A stretch of DNA of 64,000 nucleotides from Tridacna crocea (Eukaryota > Mollusca > Bivalvia > Cardiida > Cardiidae): contig OX031065.1 of assembly GCA_943736015.1 (NCBI GenBank), positions 46,354,992 through 46,418,991 on the forward strand. The letters are read 5' to 3'. Position numbers and translations under genes: made by a program. Below, one piece after another: positions 38,026-49,408 of this stretch (within the stretch, counting starts at the first letter, position 1; every line of letters starts with the position of its first letter). Below the pieces are notes generated by a model. That model was not told the origin of the DNA and did no database searches. It saw nothing but the letters and a program-made list of their open reading frames with translations.

Positions 38026-41000
38026 CTGTAATGGAACAAGAAAAAGGTGGTTAAAGCAACAGAATACCAAATACATACAATAATATGCAATAAACATTTT
38101 CAGTCCAAGAAGAAAGAAACAAAATTTATATTCCAACACTTGGGCCATTTTGAGAAGATTAATTGAATGGTATTTTACGCAGCTTTCAACATCATTTCAG
38201 TCATATCATGGCAATAGCTCACATATTCATGTTTTCCTGGGTTTTACCAGGACTAGGCTTGGGCTATGGAGGGTCTTGCTCAAGGACATTCCAAAAAAAA
38301 AATCCAGTGGATCCAGTGCAGCTCAAACCTGGAGCCTCCAGGTTATCAGTCGCACACTTTACCACACTGAACCACACAGGGCCCCCATTTTGGCAAGCCT
38401 GCCCAAAAAATCACACTATTCACAAATGCAAAACAAGGTTCAGTGAACATTCTTTAATTCTTCAGCAAACAATTCTCAGTTTTAGTGACACTGATGAAGA
38501 AGATTTTGAAAACATAATGGGAAAAGGAGAAAATGCTGGTAAGTTAACCAGCATTTTCTCCTTTTCCCATTATGCTTTCTGCCTTTTCAACCACAAATCT
38601 TGTCATCAGTATCGAATTCAGTAAGTCGTTTGCAAATTCTTGAAATTTTGGATGTGCAAAAGATGTTGTTTGATAAAGTATAACGCTTACCCACATGACA
38701 AATTTTTGAATTGAAAGCATTTTCAGACAATGAAATAAAAGTGACTTAAAAACTGAATTTGTCCTGAAAAGGGTAGAAAACATTGATGGAAAAAGAGAAA
38801 ATGCTGGTTCCCAGCATTTTCTTCTTTTTCCACAATGTTTTCAAAAGGCTTTTTCTCCTGGTTCATTAACCCTTTACCACACAATCCTAAGTTTTAGTGA
38901 CCCTGAGGAAGGCGGCTTTTGAAAACATGGTCAGAAAAGGAGAAAGTGCTGGTAACCAGCATTTTTTCCTACTCGACAATGTTTAATTTTCAGTAACATA
39001 GAATTTGTTGTCTGCAGATGCTTTCATTTTGGTATAGTCCAAGATTTTGTCATTTGGTAAAGAGAAAGTATTGTGTGGTAGAGGATTAATTTCATTTGCA
39101 GCTACATGCATGGATATTAGTCCTTATAGAGAAAACATTGTGGGAAGGAGAGAAAATGTTGGTTACAGGTTCCCCTTTTACCACAATGCTTTCTGAAATC
39201 TGGTTACCAGCATTTTCTTCTTTTCTCACAATGTTTTCCACAGGCCTTTTTCTCAGGGTCCTTAAAAGTCGGGATTGTGTGGTAAAGAGTTAAGTGAAAA
39301 CAGAAGATGCTATGGAGTCCATAAAACCTCAGATACTTACAGCTAAATAAATTCGTTTTGATCGTTCTGCTGCTTGCTCTGGGGTGAGAGGTGTAGGACG
39401 ACCATCTATACAATAAAAAAATTTGTATCTGTAGAACACCAAACAAAATGAAGTATTTCTATGTCGGATTTTTTGGACAGAGGTATGTTTCCAATCACAA
39501 ACACTTTAACTACTGTATAAGTGGAAATTTTTGCGACATGGAAGTTTTTGTGATTTCGCAACGTTGAAAAATTTGCAAGCTTTCTGTCCATGTATTTTAC
39601 TACAGGCATACCAACAAATAACAAGTGTCTTTAATTCGCAAATATTTTTGTTTGCAAAATGCCAGTAATCTGTTGGGGTACAGACAAAACCCCCCTAGGA
39701 CAAAACCCCCCTAAGACAAAACACACATGGACAAAACACCCCTGGACAAAACCCCCATACCCTTAACTGAAAAGTGGACAAAACCCCCATGGTTTTAAAA
39801 TGATTCTTTTTGTACAATCATTTTAAAGTTGAATAAAATTTACTGCTTTAAATACTAGTGGGGGTTGTAAAAAATAATGTTTTTGTATAAGTTAAATTGA
39901 TTTGATATGAATTTTTTTCCTTTAAAGTGTGCTTTATGATAAAAATTGTGTTTTTTTCTTAAAATTTTGCTTTATGACCAAAAATGTGTTTTTTTCTTAA
40001 TACATTCATAATAAATTCATTATAAATTATAAATGCAACCATACAATGGAAAAAATCATTTATATATTAATCAAAGGATTTTTTTTCTTATTTGGTGCTT
40101 TTATATGTTCAAATCTACCACTAAATATTAGTGAATATGACAGGTGTAAACTTGCAAATGAGGTGTCTTAATCGCTTCTCAACACCTGTCTTGCCCAAGT
40201 CTGCATAGGTTTTGATACGAGTGTAGGACAACACCCCCCCCCCCCCCCAGGACACCCCCCCCCCCCCCCAGGATAAAACCCCCATGGACAAACCCCCCCT
40301 AGGACAAAACCCCCATAGGATAAAAACCCCCTAGGACAAAACCCCCATCATATATAAAAAGCATATAAATTTGAGAAAACAAACAGAATTTGCAAACAGT
40401 TTTAAAGTATTCAAAACAAGTCTCTTTGATTTAAGGAAAAAAATCAAACATGAAAGGCAAAAAATGATTTAGATACTATCTTATTTAAATTTGTACCTCA
40501 AGTTTGCTGATAATTTCTATTGATATATCAGTTCGATATATCAACACCTGTGCAGACTTGGGCAAGACAGGTGTTGAGAAGGGATTAAGACACCTGATTT
40601 GCAAGTTTACATTTGTCATATTCCCTAATATTTAGTAGTAGATTTGAACATATAAAAGCACCAAATAAGAAAAAAAAATCCTTTGATTAATATCTAAATG
40701 ATTTTTTCTATTGTATGAATGCATTTATAATTTATTATGAATTCATTATGAATGTATTAAGAAAAAAACACATTTTTGGTCATAAAGCAAAATTTTAAGA
40801 AAGAAACACATTTTTGATCATAAAGCACAATTTAAAGAAAAAAAAATTCAAATCAAATCAATTTAACTTATACAAAAATATTATTTTTTACAACCCCCAC
40901 AAGTATTTAAAGCAGTAAATTTTATTCAACTTTAAAATAATTGTACAAAAAGAATCATTTTAAAACCATGGGGGTTTTGTCCACTTTTCAGTTAAGGGTA

Positions 41001-43712
41001 TGGGGGTTTTGTCCAGGGGGGTTTTGTCCAGGGGGGTTTTGTCCTGGGGGGGGGGTGGGGGGTGGGGGTTTGTCCGTACTCCGTTGATACATGTATATCA
41101 ATAGAAATTATCAACAAACTTGAGGTACAAATTAAAATAAGATAATATCTAAATCATTTTTTGCCTTTCATGTTTGATTTTTTTCCTTAAATCAAACAGA
41201 CTTGTTTTGAATACTTTAAAACTGTTTGCAAATTATGTGTGTTTTCTCAAATTTATATGCTTTTTATATATGATAGGGTTTTTGTCCTAGGGGGCTTTAT
41301 CCTATGGGTGTTTTGTCCTGGGTGGGTTTTGTCCATGGATGTTTTATCCTAGGGGGGGTTTGTCCTAGGGGGGTTTTGTCCTACACTCAATCTGTCACTG
41401 GTATTTCTAAAAATTTTTGACATGCGTATAAATCCACATATACAGTATTATCAGACAAAAAAATTTAAATCTTTACCAAACAATCCCTGGCTTTTTTGAC
41501 CCTGAGATAGGAGCCTTTTGAAAGCATTGTGGGAAAAGGAGAAAATGCTGTTTAGCAGCATTTTCTCTTTTTACCACTATGTCTTCTACCCTGCTGGAAA
41601 CAGATTTATATTAAATTCATTATGTTCAATATGTAGTATGCAAGTGCTTACAATTTGGACCAGTCTAAAATTTTGTTGTTTGGTAAATTGAAAGCAATTG
41701 CAGACACACTGAAAGTGGTTAATTGATGCAATTAGTGTTTGAAATGGTAGGAAAATATGTGGGAAAAGGAGTAAATGCTTAGCTGGAAACTAGCATTTTC
41801 TCTTTTTTCAACCATGTTTTAACCCTTTACCACATGACAAGACTTTAGAGATGTCCAAATTAAATGTATTTGCTGATGACAGTTTCAATGTAGCTCATAT
41901 AAAATTATTTTTCTTTGAAAGGGAAAAAAAAAAACATTGTGGGAAAAGGAGAAAATGCTGGTAACCAGCATTTTCTCCTTTTTCTACAATGTTTTCAAAA
42001 GAAAGCCATCTCTTTCAAGGGGGTGGTAACAGTCGTCACTGTGTGTGGTTATGGGTTATAAAGGTTGTCAAGGGGCTTTAAAACATTTGATTATTTAGAA
42101 GTAGCTAGTTACTCCTAAAAGAAATAATTATGGTCATATATTTGAACTCTGAATGTTGTGCATTACCACTACAAGAGTTTAATTTTGCATTCTCATTTGT
42201 GAAACTAACATATACAGTACCATCATTCTTCACATTTCACCAGATAAACAGATTGGGTTGTATTGGGGTTTAAAGCCAATTTTAACAGCTAAGGTCATAT
42301 CATGGCGGTCGGTGACGCACATGTGTTTCCTGGCTTTCTCAGACAGGTACTAACACAACTTTCTTTCCAAAGCCACCAACTACTTTTCTCACATGCTTCA
42401 GCAGAGGTGAGAGGTGAAAATACGCCAGAAAGAAAGTCTGCCTAAACCGGGTATCGAACTCAACCAGGTCATGAGTCCGAAGCTCGCCACTGAGCCACCC
42501 GGGCGGGCCCAGATAAACAGAACACAATATCACCAACCTAAGAATGTGTAATCAGGTCTGTCTACCAGAGGTCCATATCGTTTGCCTTCAACATCAAGTC
42601 CACGCCTGCAATGTAAAAAATACCTCTATCACTTGACAAGTATGTAAAGCTCTCCAACATGACAGCATTTGCAGACAAGAATTGAAATGTGACTTAACTC
42701 TTTACCATACAATCCCGACTTTTATCGAATTGGTCATGCTAGAATAGAAATAATCTTCTTTCTATCCTGGTTTATCCTTTGATACATCACATTGTGTAAC
42801 GAGGTGCAATGAATAAACCACTATGGCTATTGCCCTGTTGTGCCTCATAACTCACAACTGTGGTTTATTGAATGATAAACCAAGATAGAAAGAGTATTTC
42901 CCAAACATAAATTGAAATGTAAAAAATAAATACCTGTACACACACAAGATTGTGGCAAAAAAAGACTCATTCAGTCCTTTGCCACACAATCCCAGTATGT
43001 AACAACCCAGGGCAGAAACGTTTTTCAAAACACTACTGGAAAAGATGTTAATGCTGGTAACCAGCTTTTTCTCCTTTTCCAACAATATTTCCTAACCTTT
43101 CACAAGCAAAGCTTATGTCATATTCAAAGCCAAAGTCATATTCAACTTGTCGTCTGGAAATCCATCAAAGTGGATCATTTCAGTTCAAATTTTCTTCATC
43201 TGTCATTCCTTTACCTCACAATCTTGTACTTTAACAACCCTGGAGTGGACAGCCTTTGGAAAGATTGTGGGGAAAAAAGAGAAAATGCTGGTAACCCACA
43301 TTTTCTCCCACAAACTTTTCTAACCATTTTTAGACAACACTCGCCATTTCACCTTAAAAAAAAAAAGTGACATCTGCATTCTGCAAATGCCTTGAATTTG
43401 GGCTGGTCCAAATTTTTGTTGTCTGGTAAAGAGTTAAAATTTTACCATTACTGTAACAGTTGACAAAATGTGTAAACATATTAAGGAACATGCTTTTCAA
43501 ATAAGCAATAACTTGAATATGGAAAAAAAAGATCAAAATGTGAAAAATAAAATCTACAGTGATGACTTACAAAAATCTGTGTGTAGCCCCATACTCCCAA
43601 AATGGCCGCACTGGAGGCTGATATTTTCTCTGTTGTCTTTTATACAAAGTTTGTGTTGTACCAAGATGCCTCTGACTTATATTGTAAATTGAGCTTCTGA
43701 CAGGAAATTTTG
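37906..43712 (-). CDS. MRPL52: Mitochondrial ribosomal protein mL52, four exons
   Basis: Exons in transcription order: 43712-43571, 42605-42538, 39405-39341, 38025-37906. All junctions are GT-AG and phases chain (2, 1, 0). The joined frame encodes about 122 residues plus stop: a basic amino-terminal part (RQQRKYQPPVRPFWEYG), RGLDVEGKRYGPLVDRPDYT, FLDGRPTPLTPEQAAERSKR, and a lysine/glutamate-rich helical tail ending KFPLKPKS. The YGPL-x3-PD-x4-DGRPTP signature is that of large-subunit mitochondrial ribosomal protein L52. It would act in the mitochondrial matrix. The 5'-most exon seen starts with a split codon, so the initiator exon with the rest of the targeting sequence lies upstream and was not identified. 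It converges on the CRAL-TRIO gene, with stops 2.9 kb apart. Confidence 0.85.
38215..38400 (-). mobile_element. tRNA-derived SINE type VI
   Basis: Minus strand: GTGTGGTTCAGTGTGGTAAA (A-box) and CTCCAGGTTTGAGCTGCAC (B-box). In the region upstream of the last mL52 exon. Confidence 0.55.
38455..38682 (+). mobile_element. Hairpin TTAA MITE with ATAATG/CATTAT compensated arms
   Basis: Arms GAAAACATAATGGGAAAAGG and CCTTTTCCCATTATG pair exactly although the rest of the copy is strongly diverged. Confidence 0.75.
38684..38869 (-). mobile_element. Hairpin TTAA MITE, diverged
   Basis: GAAAACATTGATGGAAAAAG left arm, CTTTTTCCACAATG right. Confidence 0.6.
38866..39064 (+). mobile_element. Hairpin TTAA MITE, diverged, abutting
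   Basis: Shares TTAA 38866-38869 with the previous copy; the right arm is worn. Confidence 0.6.
39105..39293 (-). mobile_element. Hairpin TTAA MITE with duplicated core
   Basis: Two successive right arms, each after GGTTAC; ends 48 bp from the 39341 mL52 exon. Confidence 0.55.
39341..39405 (-). CDS. MRPL52: mL52, DGRPTP exon (65 bp)
   Basis: Acceptor tattgtatag and donor GTAAGT on the minus strand. It encodes DGRPTPLTPEQAAERSKRIY and LA. It is separated from the previous exon by 3.1 kb that contains the large A-B-A'-B' inverted repeat. Confidence 0.85.
39675..41390. repeat. A-B-A'-B' interleaved inverted repeat with GGACAAAACCCCC minisatellites
   Basis: Block A (39675-40200) is mirrored by A' (40550-41075); block B (40205-40545) is mirrored by B' (41080-41390). 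Each block starts or ends with four to eight GGACAAAACCCCC phrases; between them AT-rich sequence pairs over hundreds of bases (TGCTTTTTATATATGATAGG, ACACCTGTCTTGCCCAAGTC). Lies in an mL52 intron. No coding frame. Confidence 0.75.
41465..41687 (+). mobile_element. Hairpin TTAA MITE
   Basis: Left end TTAAATCTTTACCAAACAAT; core AATGCTGTTTAGCAGCATT is changed symmetrically. Confidence 0.7.
41688..42060 (-). mobile_element. Two reverse hairpin MITEs in series
   Basis: 41688-41818 truncated; 41819-42060 near full length with an intact palindrome (centre GGTAACC). Confidence 0.65.
42345..42515 (-). mobile_element. tRNA-derived SINE type V
   Basis: Minus strand: GCCCGGGTGGCTCAGTGGCG (A-box), anticodon-loop-like GACTCATGACC, GAGTTCGATACCCGG (B-box), then a non-tRNA body. 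It ends 23 bp from the mL52 YGPL exon. Confidence 0.65.
42538..42605 (-). CDS. MRPL52: mL52, YGPL exon (68 bp)
   Basis: Acceptor ttacattgcag and donor GTTGGT on the minus strand. It encodes RGLDVEGKRYGPLVDRPDYT plus FL. The donor is GTTGGT rather than GTAAGT, which is weak, but the phase fits exactly. Confidence 0.85.
42755..42895. mobile_element. CTTTCTATCCTGGTTTATC foldback
   Basis: CTTTCTATCCTGGTTTAT at the left and ATAAACCAAGATAGAAAG at the right, with AATAAACCACT and GTGGTTTATT inside. Confidence 0.6.
42970..43436 (+). mobile_element. Two diverged hairpin MITEs in series
   Basis: 42970-43170 with core GTTAATGCTGGTAACCAGC; 43206-43436 with core AAAATGCTGGTAACCCACAT. Both in the mL52 intron. 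Confidence 0.6.
43571..43712 (-). CDS. MRPL52: mL52, first exon seen
   Basis: Minus-strand acceptor (ttttatttttaccag) lies just right of 43712, and donor GTAAGT follows 43571. It encodes KFPVRSSIYNISQRHLGTTQ then a basic stretch and FWEYGATHRF: positively charged and acid-poor, as expected near a mitochondrial targeting sequence. Confidence 0.75.
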
Positions 43713-44004
43713 CTGGTAAAAATAAAATCAGATAAATAAATAAGCATAAATCTCTACTTAAATAATAGATAATCAATTATAATGCCACATGTAAACTTTT
43801 GCCAACAGCATTTCAGTGAAAAATTTAAGGTTGCAAAAGATGCATAATGGAGTCAATTAGAGCTATCACTAAATGTGAGCATACCTCCACCTAGCTCTTT
43901 ATCACAGAATGCAGAATGGTTTATAACAAAATTAAAAGTTGAAAGAAAATAAAACTTCCGACAAAGGATTTGCACTTGTTAAGGGTTAAGTTAATATGTC
44001 AACA

Positions 44005-44305
44005 TTAACCCATTTCCACTCAATCCCTATTTTTGATGATCCTGAGAAAGAAGCGGCAAGCCTTTAGAAAACATGGTAACCAGCATTTTCTCCTTTTCCC
44101 ACAATGTTTTCTACTCTTCATGAAACAAATTTCAAATTTTAAGTCACTTTTCGTTTGTTACTCTAATATTTCAAATTACTGCCCCTGCATATTGCTAGAG
44201 ATTTATCATATAGCTCTGGTCTCTGTTTTTTAACACATTACCAAACAACAATATTTTAGGGTTGTCCAAATCGAAAACATTTGTAGACAACAAAATTGAG
44301 ACATA
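44005..44305. mobile_element. Two partial hairpin MITEs
   Basis: 44005-44165 forward with a deleted left arm; 44230-44305 the reverse-orientation terminus only. Confidence 0.6.
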
Positions 44306-44504
44306 TTTGTGCAGTTCATGAAAATCACCTGGTAGAAACTACCAAATTCTTTTCCAATTTTTACTGACCATATACCATAATACTCATGTATGTCATGAAC
44401 CATGTTTTATTCCATGTCTTATGAATGACTGTATCTATTTTTAAAACTGATTTCGGCAGTATCAATCACACTATCATTCTGTTTCAGATGATTAAAATTT
44501 CTTA

Positions 44505-45540
44505 GATGTTGGGATTGGGAAAGGGTACCTTCAGTGTGAGGGTCTGCTCCAATGCTATTTTTGTTTCTGGTCTCTGCAGGCCTTCATATCAGCCCTCTTT
44601 CAACACGTCTGGAATTAATATGATTTTACCCACATCTTTTCGAATGGCTCTAAGACACAAAGTTTCCAGTGACAGCTAATAAAATGGGCATAGATCATTA
44701 GATAAATGATTAATCTTTAACAGCACACAAAATGTGCTGCAAAATACCAATTAACTCTTTACCACACGACAATATTTTAGACTGGTCCAATTTGAAAGCA
44801 TTTGCTGACGACAAAATAAAGGTGACTGAAAAATCGAAATTTGTTCTTGAAAGTGTAGAAAACTCTGTGGGAAAAGGAGAAAATGCTGGTTACCAGCATT
44901 TTCTCCTTTTCCCATAGTGTTTTCAAATGGCTTCTTTCTCAGGGGGCGTCAAAAGTAGGGATTGTGTGGTAATGGGTTAAATCAATGGTAATTTACCTTT
45001 TTCCCCAACGTAAATAAATCCAATGTAATTTTTAAACAACTATCACAGCGACTTCTGTTAGACAGGCATGCGCACTCAATGGAATTTGAATTTTGTACAA
45101 TCTGGTTCCCTAACCCTAAACAGCCAAGTTCGATCAAGGTGCATTTGTTTACAACAAAATTCGCAACTAAACCATCCTGTAGCGTGTCAGAGATACTGCA
45201 TTTTCTGCAGAGACATGCACATTGATAAGATCACCATGTTTTGATTTCTGGTGAAGTAGGTCAACTGTTATTTACGTTGAAAAGTACAGATTTGCACAAA
45301 GGTAAGAGTTGGATATTTACTAACACCAGTGTTTTTGTAAAGATTAATCATTTATCTAACGATCCATACTCATTTTATTAGCTGTCATTGGAAATTTTGT
45401 CACATAGAACCGTTCGAAAAGATGCGATGAATATCGTATTTTTTTCCAGATACTTTAAATGAAGGTTGGTCTGAGGGTGTACGAGAAGAACAGTAACTAA
45501 AACAGCATCGGAGCAGACACCTTCAGACTGAAGGTAGGAA
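44505..45540. mobile_element. Foldback element with arms over 200 bp
   Basis: ACCTTCAGTGTGAGGGTCTG at 44525 and its inverse near 45530; the pairing continues through TTTTCGAATGG and AGCTAATAAAATGGGC to 44725/45335. The inside holds a hairpin MITE and about 350 bp of unassigned sequence, where an mL52 first exon could lie. Confidence 0.6.
44751..44980 (-). mobile_element. Hairpin TTAA MITE inside the foldback
   Basis: Full length, palindrome nearly perfect (one change CCCATAGTG). Confidence 0.85.
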
Positions 45541-45545
45541 GGGGG

Positions 45546-45573
45546 GAAAGGGTGGGGGGGGGGGGGGGGGGGC
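45546..45573. repeat. Poly-G tract
   Basis: GGGTGGGG then an unbroken G run of about 20. Confidence 0.85.
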
Positions 45574-45574
45574 A

Positions 45575-46029
45575 AGGCGACACGGTTTGGGGAAACACAA
45601 TTATGTAGGTTAAATGAACTGTGGGGCGAAACGATTAAGGGGGAAATGACCAGGAAAGAAACGTCCAGTGATGAAACGGCTAGGGGAGAGAGTTTTTTGG
45701 GGCGAAAGGATTCGGAACCGTCTGAAGGGCATTTAATGCAAACGCGAAAACGGATGACGTACTCAATTTGCCATTAAGAAATCCCATGACCTTTGTATTT
45801 CTTTAGCTTGGATTATTGCAAATAGAAATTTTAATGTTTATAGCTGCACGTCGTTGCATTTAACTTGCCTTGTGCGCAATTTATGCAAAAAATAAGTTTC
45901 CCCATATTTCGTTATCGTTACAACTATCAACTTCCTGTGTGTTTGGTTGCAATTACCAAAGCTGCACTTGATTAAATGTCACATACTGTAGTTGAATCGA
46001 ACGTTTCATAACCGACGCAAGGTTCTTAT
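45575..46029. other. Unassigned stretch
   Basis: 45590-45725 repeats GGGGCGAAA-like phrases loosely; no coding signal. Confidence 0.3.
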
Positions 46030-46377
46030 CCCGTAAAACTTATAGTGTAGCACGGAATAAAATTGTTTGGATAGTTGATAAATACTAGTTTATACAGATT
46101 TAATACTTTTGCAGAATTTTAACAGATCAGAAATTCCTTTGATATCTATCTTGAAATTATTTGATGATACTTTTATAAGTTTCGAGAAAAGAGAGGTAAT
46201 CATTATCTCCCTCTGTAACGAGAATATAGTGGTTTTAGGTTTATAAATGATAATTCTAAGAAGGAAAAAGTAGGTCGGTGAAAGTACATGTAGTTCAATA
46301 ATTTTCAGTTTTAATCATAGCAATTTCTGTAGGATAATATTATAGTGGAAACAGCTGTTTCCGTTACACTATCTTAA
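46030..46377 (-). mobile_element. TTAAGGTAGT MITE, reverse copy
   Basis: Matches 22473-22855 in reverse (ATCTTGAAATTATTTGATGA, ATATAGTGGTTTTAGGTTTA, GGAAACAGCTGTTTCC). Shares its TTAA at 46374 with the next element. Confidence 0.6.
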
Positions 46378-46603
46378 CCCATTACCACACAATCCCTACT
46401 TTTGACGCCTGTAAGAAAGAAGCCTTTTGAAAACACTATGGGAAAAGGAGAAAATGCTGGTAACCAGCATTTTCTCCTTTTCCCACAGTGTTTTCTACCC
46501 TTCCCAGAACGAATGTCTATTTTCTAAGTCACCTTTATTTTGTCGTGTGCAAATGCTTTCAGTTTGGACCAGTCTGAAATTTTCTCGTGTGGTAAAGAGT
46601 TAA
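46374..46603 (+). mobile_element. Hairpin TTAA MITE, CACTAT/CACAGT subfamily
   Basis: Full length with TTAA ends; one arm mismatch. Confidence 0.85.
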
Positions 46604-46794
46604 TGAAATCATAAATAATTACATTTTTTGTTGTTGTTCTTCTTCTTCTTTTATTTGATGATTGTAGACACACAAAGTAAAAAAAGGGGTTTAGTGCACA
46701 TGAAGGTTCGAACTGACTTAGAAGGGACCGCGTCATTCTTATGGGAAGTGCCGAACCCGAGAAGATGCTATGAAGTAATTAAGGGATATCAGAA

Positions 46795-47030
46795 ATATAA
46801 TTTGGCCCGCAACACACACAAAGGGACATTCGAACATTTGCATGAATTTGTTGTGGTAGATCAGCAGTCCCCACTGATCCGACTGATCCGAGTCGACTCT
46901 CTACAACCACATTCGATTTTGTAACGTCACTACAGTAGAAAGTGCCGTCTAGGATTAGCCTGATAATCCGAAACGGCCCTTTACGACTACTACAGATGTT
47001 CTGCTACAATAAACTTGTGCAAACAGAAAA
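46795..47030. mobile_element. Two-hairpin MITE, rearranged copy
   Basis: CACACAAAGGGACATTCGAA and CCTTTACGACTACTACAGAT retained; first palindrome scrambled. Confidence 0.5.
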
Positions 47031-47039
47031 TTACACTAG

Positions 47040-48880
47040 AGGGCCAAGATGACCCTGGATCGCTCACATGAATTTTGAGAGGACCAACGCCATTTTTTTG
47101 AGGTATTGAAACTTTGAAAACAAAGTCATTATTTTGACAAGGAATTTTGAAAAGGTAACATGTAAAAGTCATTTCAAAATCTGTCAACACCTCTACAATC
47201 ATCACCACAGCAATGATTTCGATGAATTAGAATTTTGCAAATAATTTTTCGGATAGATCACCCAAGGACAGTTACTTGAAGAAGAGTACATGCTCTATAT
47301 TGACAAGCAAGATGGCCAAGATTGCCCTGCATCGCTCACCTGAAGTTGTGAGAGGACCATAGCCATTTTTTTTAGGTATCGAAGCTTTGGAAACAAATCA
47401 TTATTTTGCCAAGCAATTTTTTCACCGGTAAAAGGCATTTCAAAATCTGTCAACACCCCAACAACCATCACAATAGCCATGTTTTTGATGAATCAGAATT
47501 CTGCAAATACATTTTGGGATAGATCACCAAAAAACAATTTCTTGAAGAAGAGCACGTCCTCGACAGTGACTAAAACATTAGTCGAACAAGAGCATCACAT
47601 AAAGATGGCAACAATTGGCTTTTGTTTTTCGACAGATGAAAATTTTCCTAACAATTTTTGAAAAGGGTCACCCTAGGACAATTTCTGTGAAAATATTTCA
47701 AAATCTGAAAAGCCGTTTCAGAGAAGAAGAATTAAGAAATTCCTATTCATGTCCCTGTGGTGCAGATAGCCCCCACCATCAGAGCCATGTAATTCTTGAC
47801 AGATTACAATTTTGTGAACAATTTTTGAAAAGGTCACCCAATGAACATTGCTTTGAAATTATTCCAAAATCTGAGCAGTTTCAGGGAAAAAGTATTTTTA
47901 AGAATTTCTTCATGTCCGTACAGTTTAAACAGTCCACAGCCATCAGAGCCACATTTTTTATGGATCAAAATTTCTGGAACAATTTGCGAAAAGGGTCAGC
48001 TAAGAAACATTTCTGTGAAGCAAGAAGAATTTTTAAGAGTTTCTCCAGGTCCATATAGTTCAAGTGCGCCCCCAACCCCATCAGAGCCATGTTTCTAGAC
48101 GAATCAAAATTTCGCGAACAACTTTTGAAAAGGATCACAAAAGGAATATTTCTGGGAAATTATTTAAAAAATCTGACCAGAGGTTTCAGAGAAGAAGAAT
48201 TTTTAAGAGTTTCTTCATCGCCACATCGCCATATAGTGCGAGTAGCTCCCAATCACCAGAGCCATGTTTCTTGACGGATCAGAATTTCGTTAACAAGTTC
48301 TGAAAAGGGTCATCCAAGGAACATTTCCGTGAAATTATTTCAAGATCTGACCAGCGGTTTCGAAAAAGAAGAATATTTAAGAATTTCTTCATTTATGTAG
48401 GACCTATAGTGCAAGTATCCCCATTCACCAGAGTATAGGACCTATAGTGCAAGTAGCCCCCATTCACCAGAGTATAGGACCTATAGTGCAAGTAGCCCCC
48501 ATTCACCAGAGTCATGTTTCTTGAGCGATCAACATTTCGCGAACAGTTTTTGTAAAGGGTCAATAAGGAACATCTCTGTAAAATTGTTTCAAAATATCAC
48601 CATCCGTTTCAGAGAATAAGAACTTTTAAGAATTTCTTCATTTCTGTATAGTGCAAGTAGCCCCCAGTCACCTGAGTCATGTTTCTGGATGGACCAAAAT
48701 TTAGCGAACAATTTTCGAAAAGGGTTATCCAAGGAACATCTCTGTGAAATTCTTTCAAAATCCGACCAGCAGTTTCATCAGAGAAGATTTTTAAAGAATT
48801 TAAAGAAGACCTCCCAATGAACATTCCAGCCAAGTTTGGTCCAAATTGGCCTGGCGGTTTCAGAGGAGTTGATGTAATAG
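47040..48880 (+). repeat. Degenerate tandem repeat, units of about 170-260 bp
   Basis: Recurrent GAGCCATGTTTCTTGACGG, TTTGTGAACAATTTTTGAAA, AGGGTCACCC and TTTCAGAGAAGAAGAATTT landmarks at 47787, 47952, 48089, 48263, 48513 and 48679. The start matches a bivalve-type AGGGCCAAGATGACCCTG repeat. Frames through it are open by chance. Confidence 0.65.
48394..48510. repeat. 39-bp triplet inside the degenerate array
   Basis: Three near-identical units of TATAGGACCTATAGTGCAAG plus TAGCCCCCATTCACCAGAG. Confidence 0.8.
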
Positions 48881-48884
48881 ATCT

Positions 48885-48997
48885 AGTTAAACGCTAAAAA
48901 GTCAAAATTAAACGATTTAAATAGCCAAAAGGAGGGAGCGTAGCGACCGACTGTGGCTGTTTAAATCGTTTAATTTTGAACTTCTTAGCGTTTAACT
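48885..48997. mobile_element. AGTTAAACGCTAA foldback
   Basis: Arms AGTTAAACGCTAAAAAGTCA and CTTAGCGTTTAACT, with ATTAAACGATTTAAA pairing inside; GC-richer loop. Confidence 0.65.
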
Positions 48998-49202
48998 GAC
49001 TTAGTCTTTTTCCGCCCACATTACATCATTGCTAAAATAATGTTCCATATAAGGAATCCACTATTCACAAAGAAACGCCGTTTCACCCATATATGGATTT
49101 GGCTGATTCGCTAAAGAAACGTCATCATTGCATCATCGCTAAAATATGACGTACTTTCCACGTGAATATCGGGGCTAAACCTCGTACACGACCACGTGGT
49201 AT

Positions 49203-49408
49203 TTAACCCTTTACCAAATAATCCATTGGGAAGGAAGGTTATTTTTGGAAAAGGGGAAAATTCTGGTTATGAGCATTTTCTCCTTTTCCTATAATATTTT
49301 CTACCCTGTTAAAAAACTCAGCTTCATTTGTTCCTCTTTCAAAAATTTACATGTGCTGATGCTTTCAATTTGGAATGCTCTAAAATTTGTCATAAGGGAA
49401 AGGGTTAA
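49203..49408 (+). mobile_element. Hairpin TTAA MITE, diverged
   Basis: Both TTAA ends; left block shortened. Confidence 0.65.

Noticed and set aside
40970..41060. GGGGGTTTTGTCC repeats as telomeric sequence
   Set aside because: They resemble ciliate G4T4 repeats but are irregular, internal and inverted; animal telomeres of this group use TTAGGG.
47615..48303. Overlapping open frames of 61-147 codons with similar peptides
   Set aside because: They arise from the degenerate tandem repeat; frames shift between units and contain no recognisable domain.
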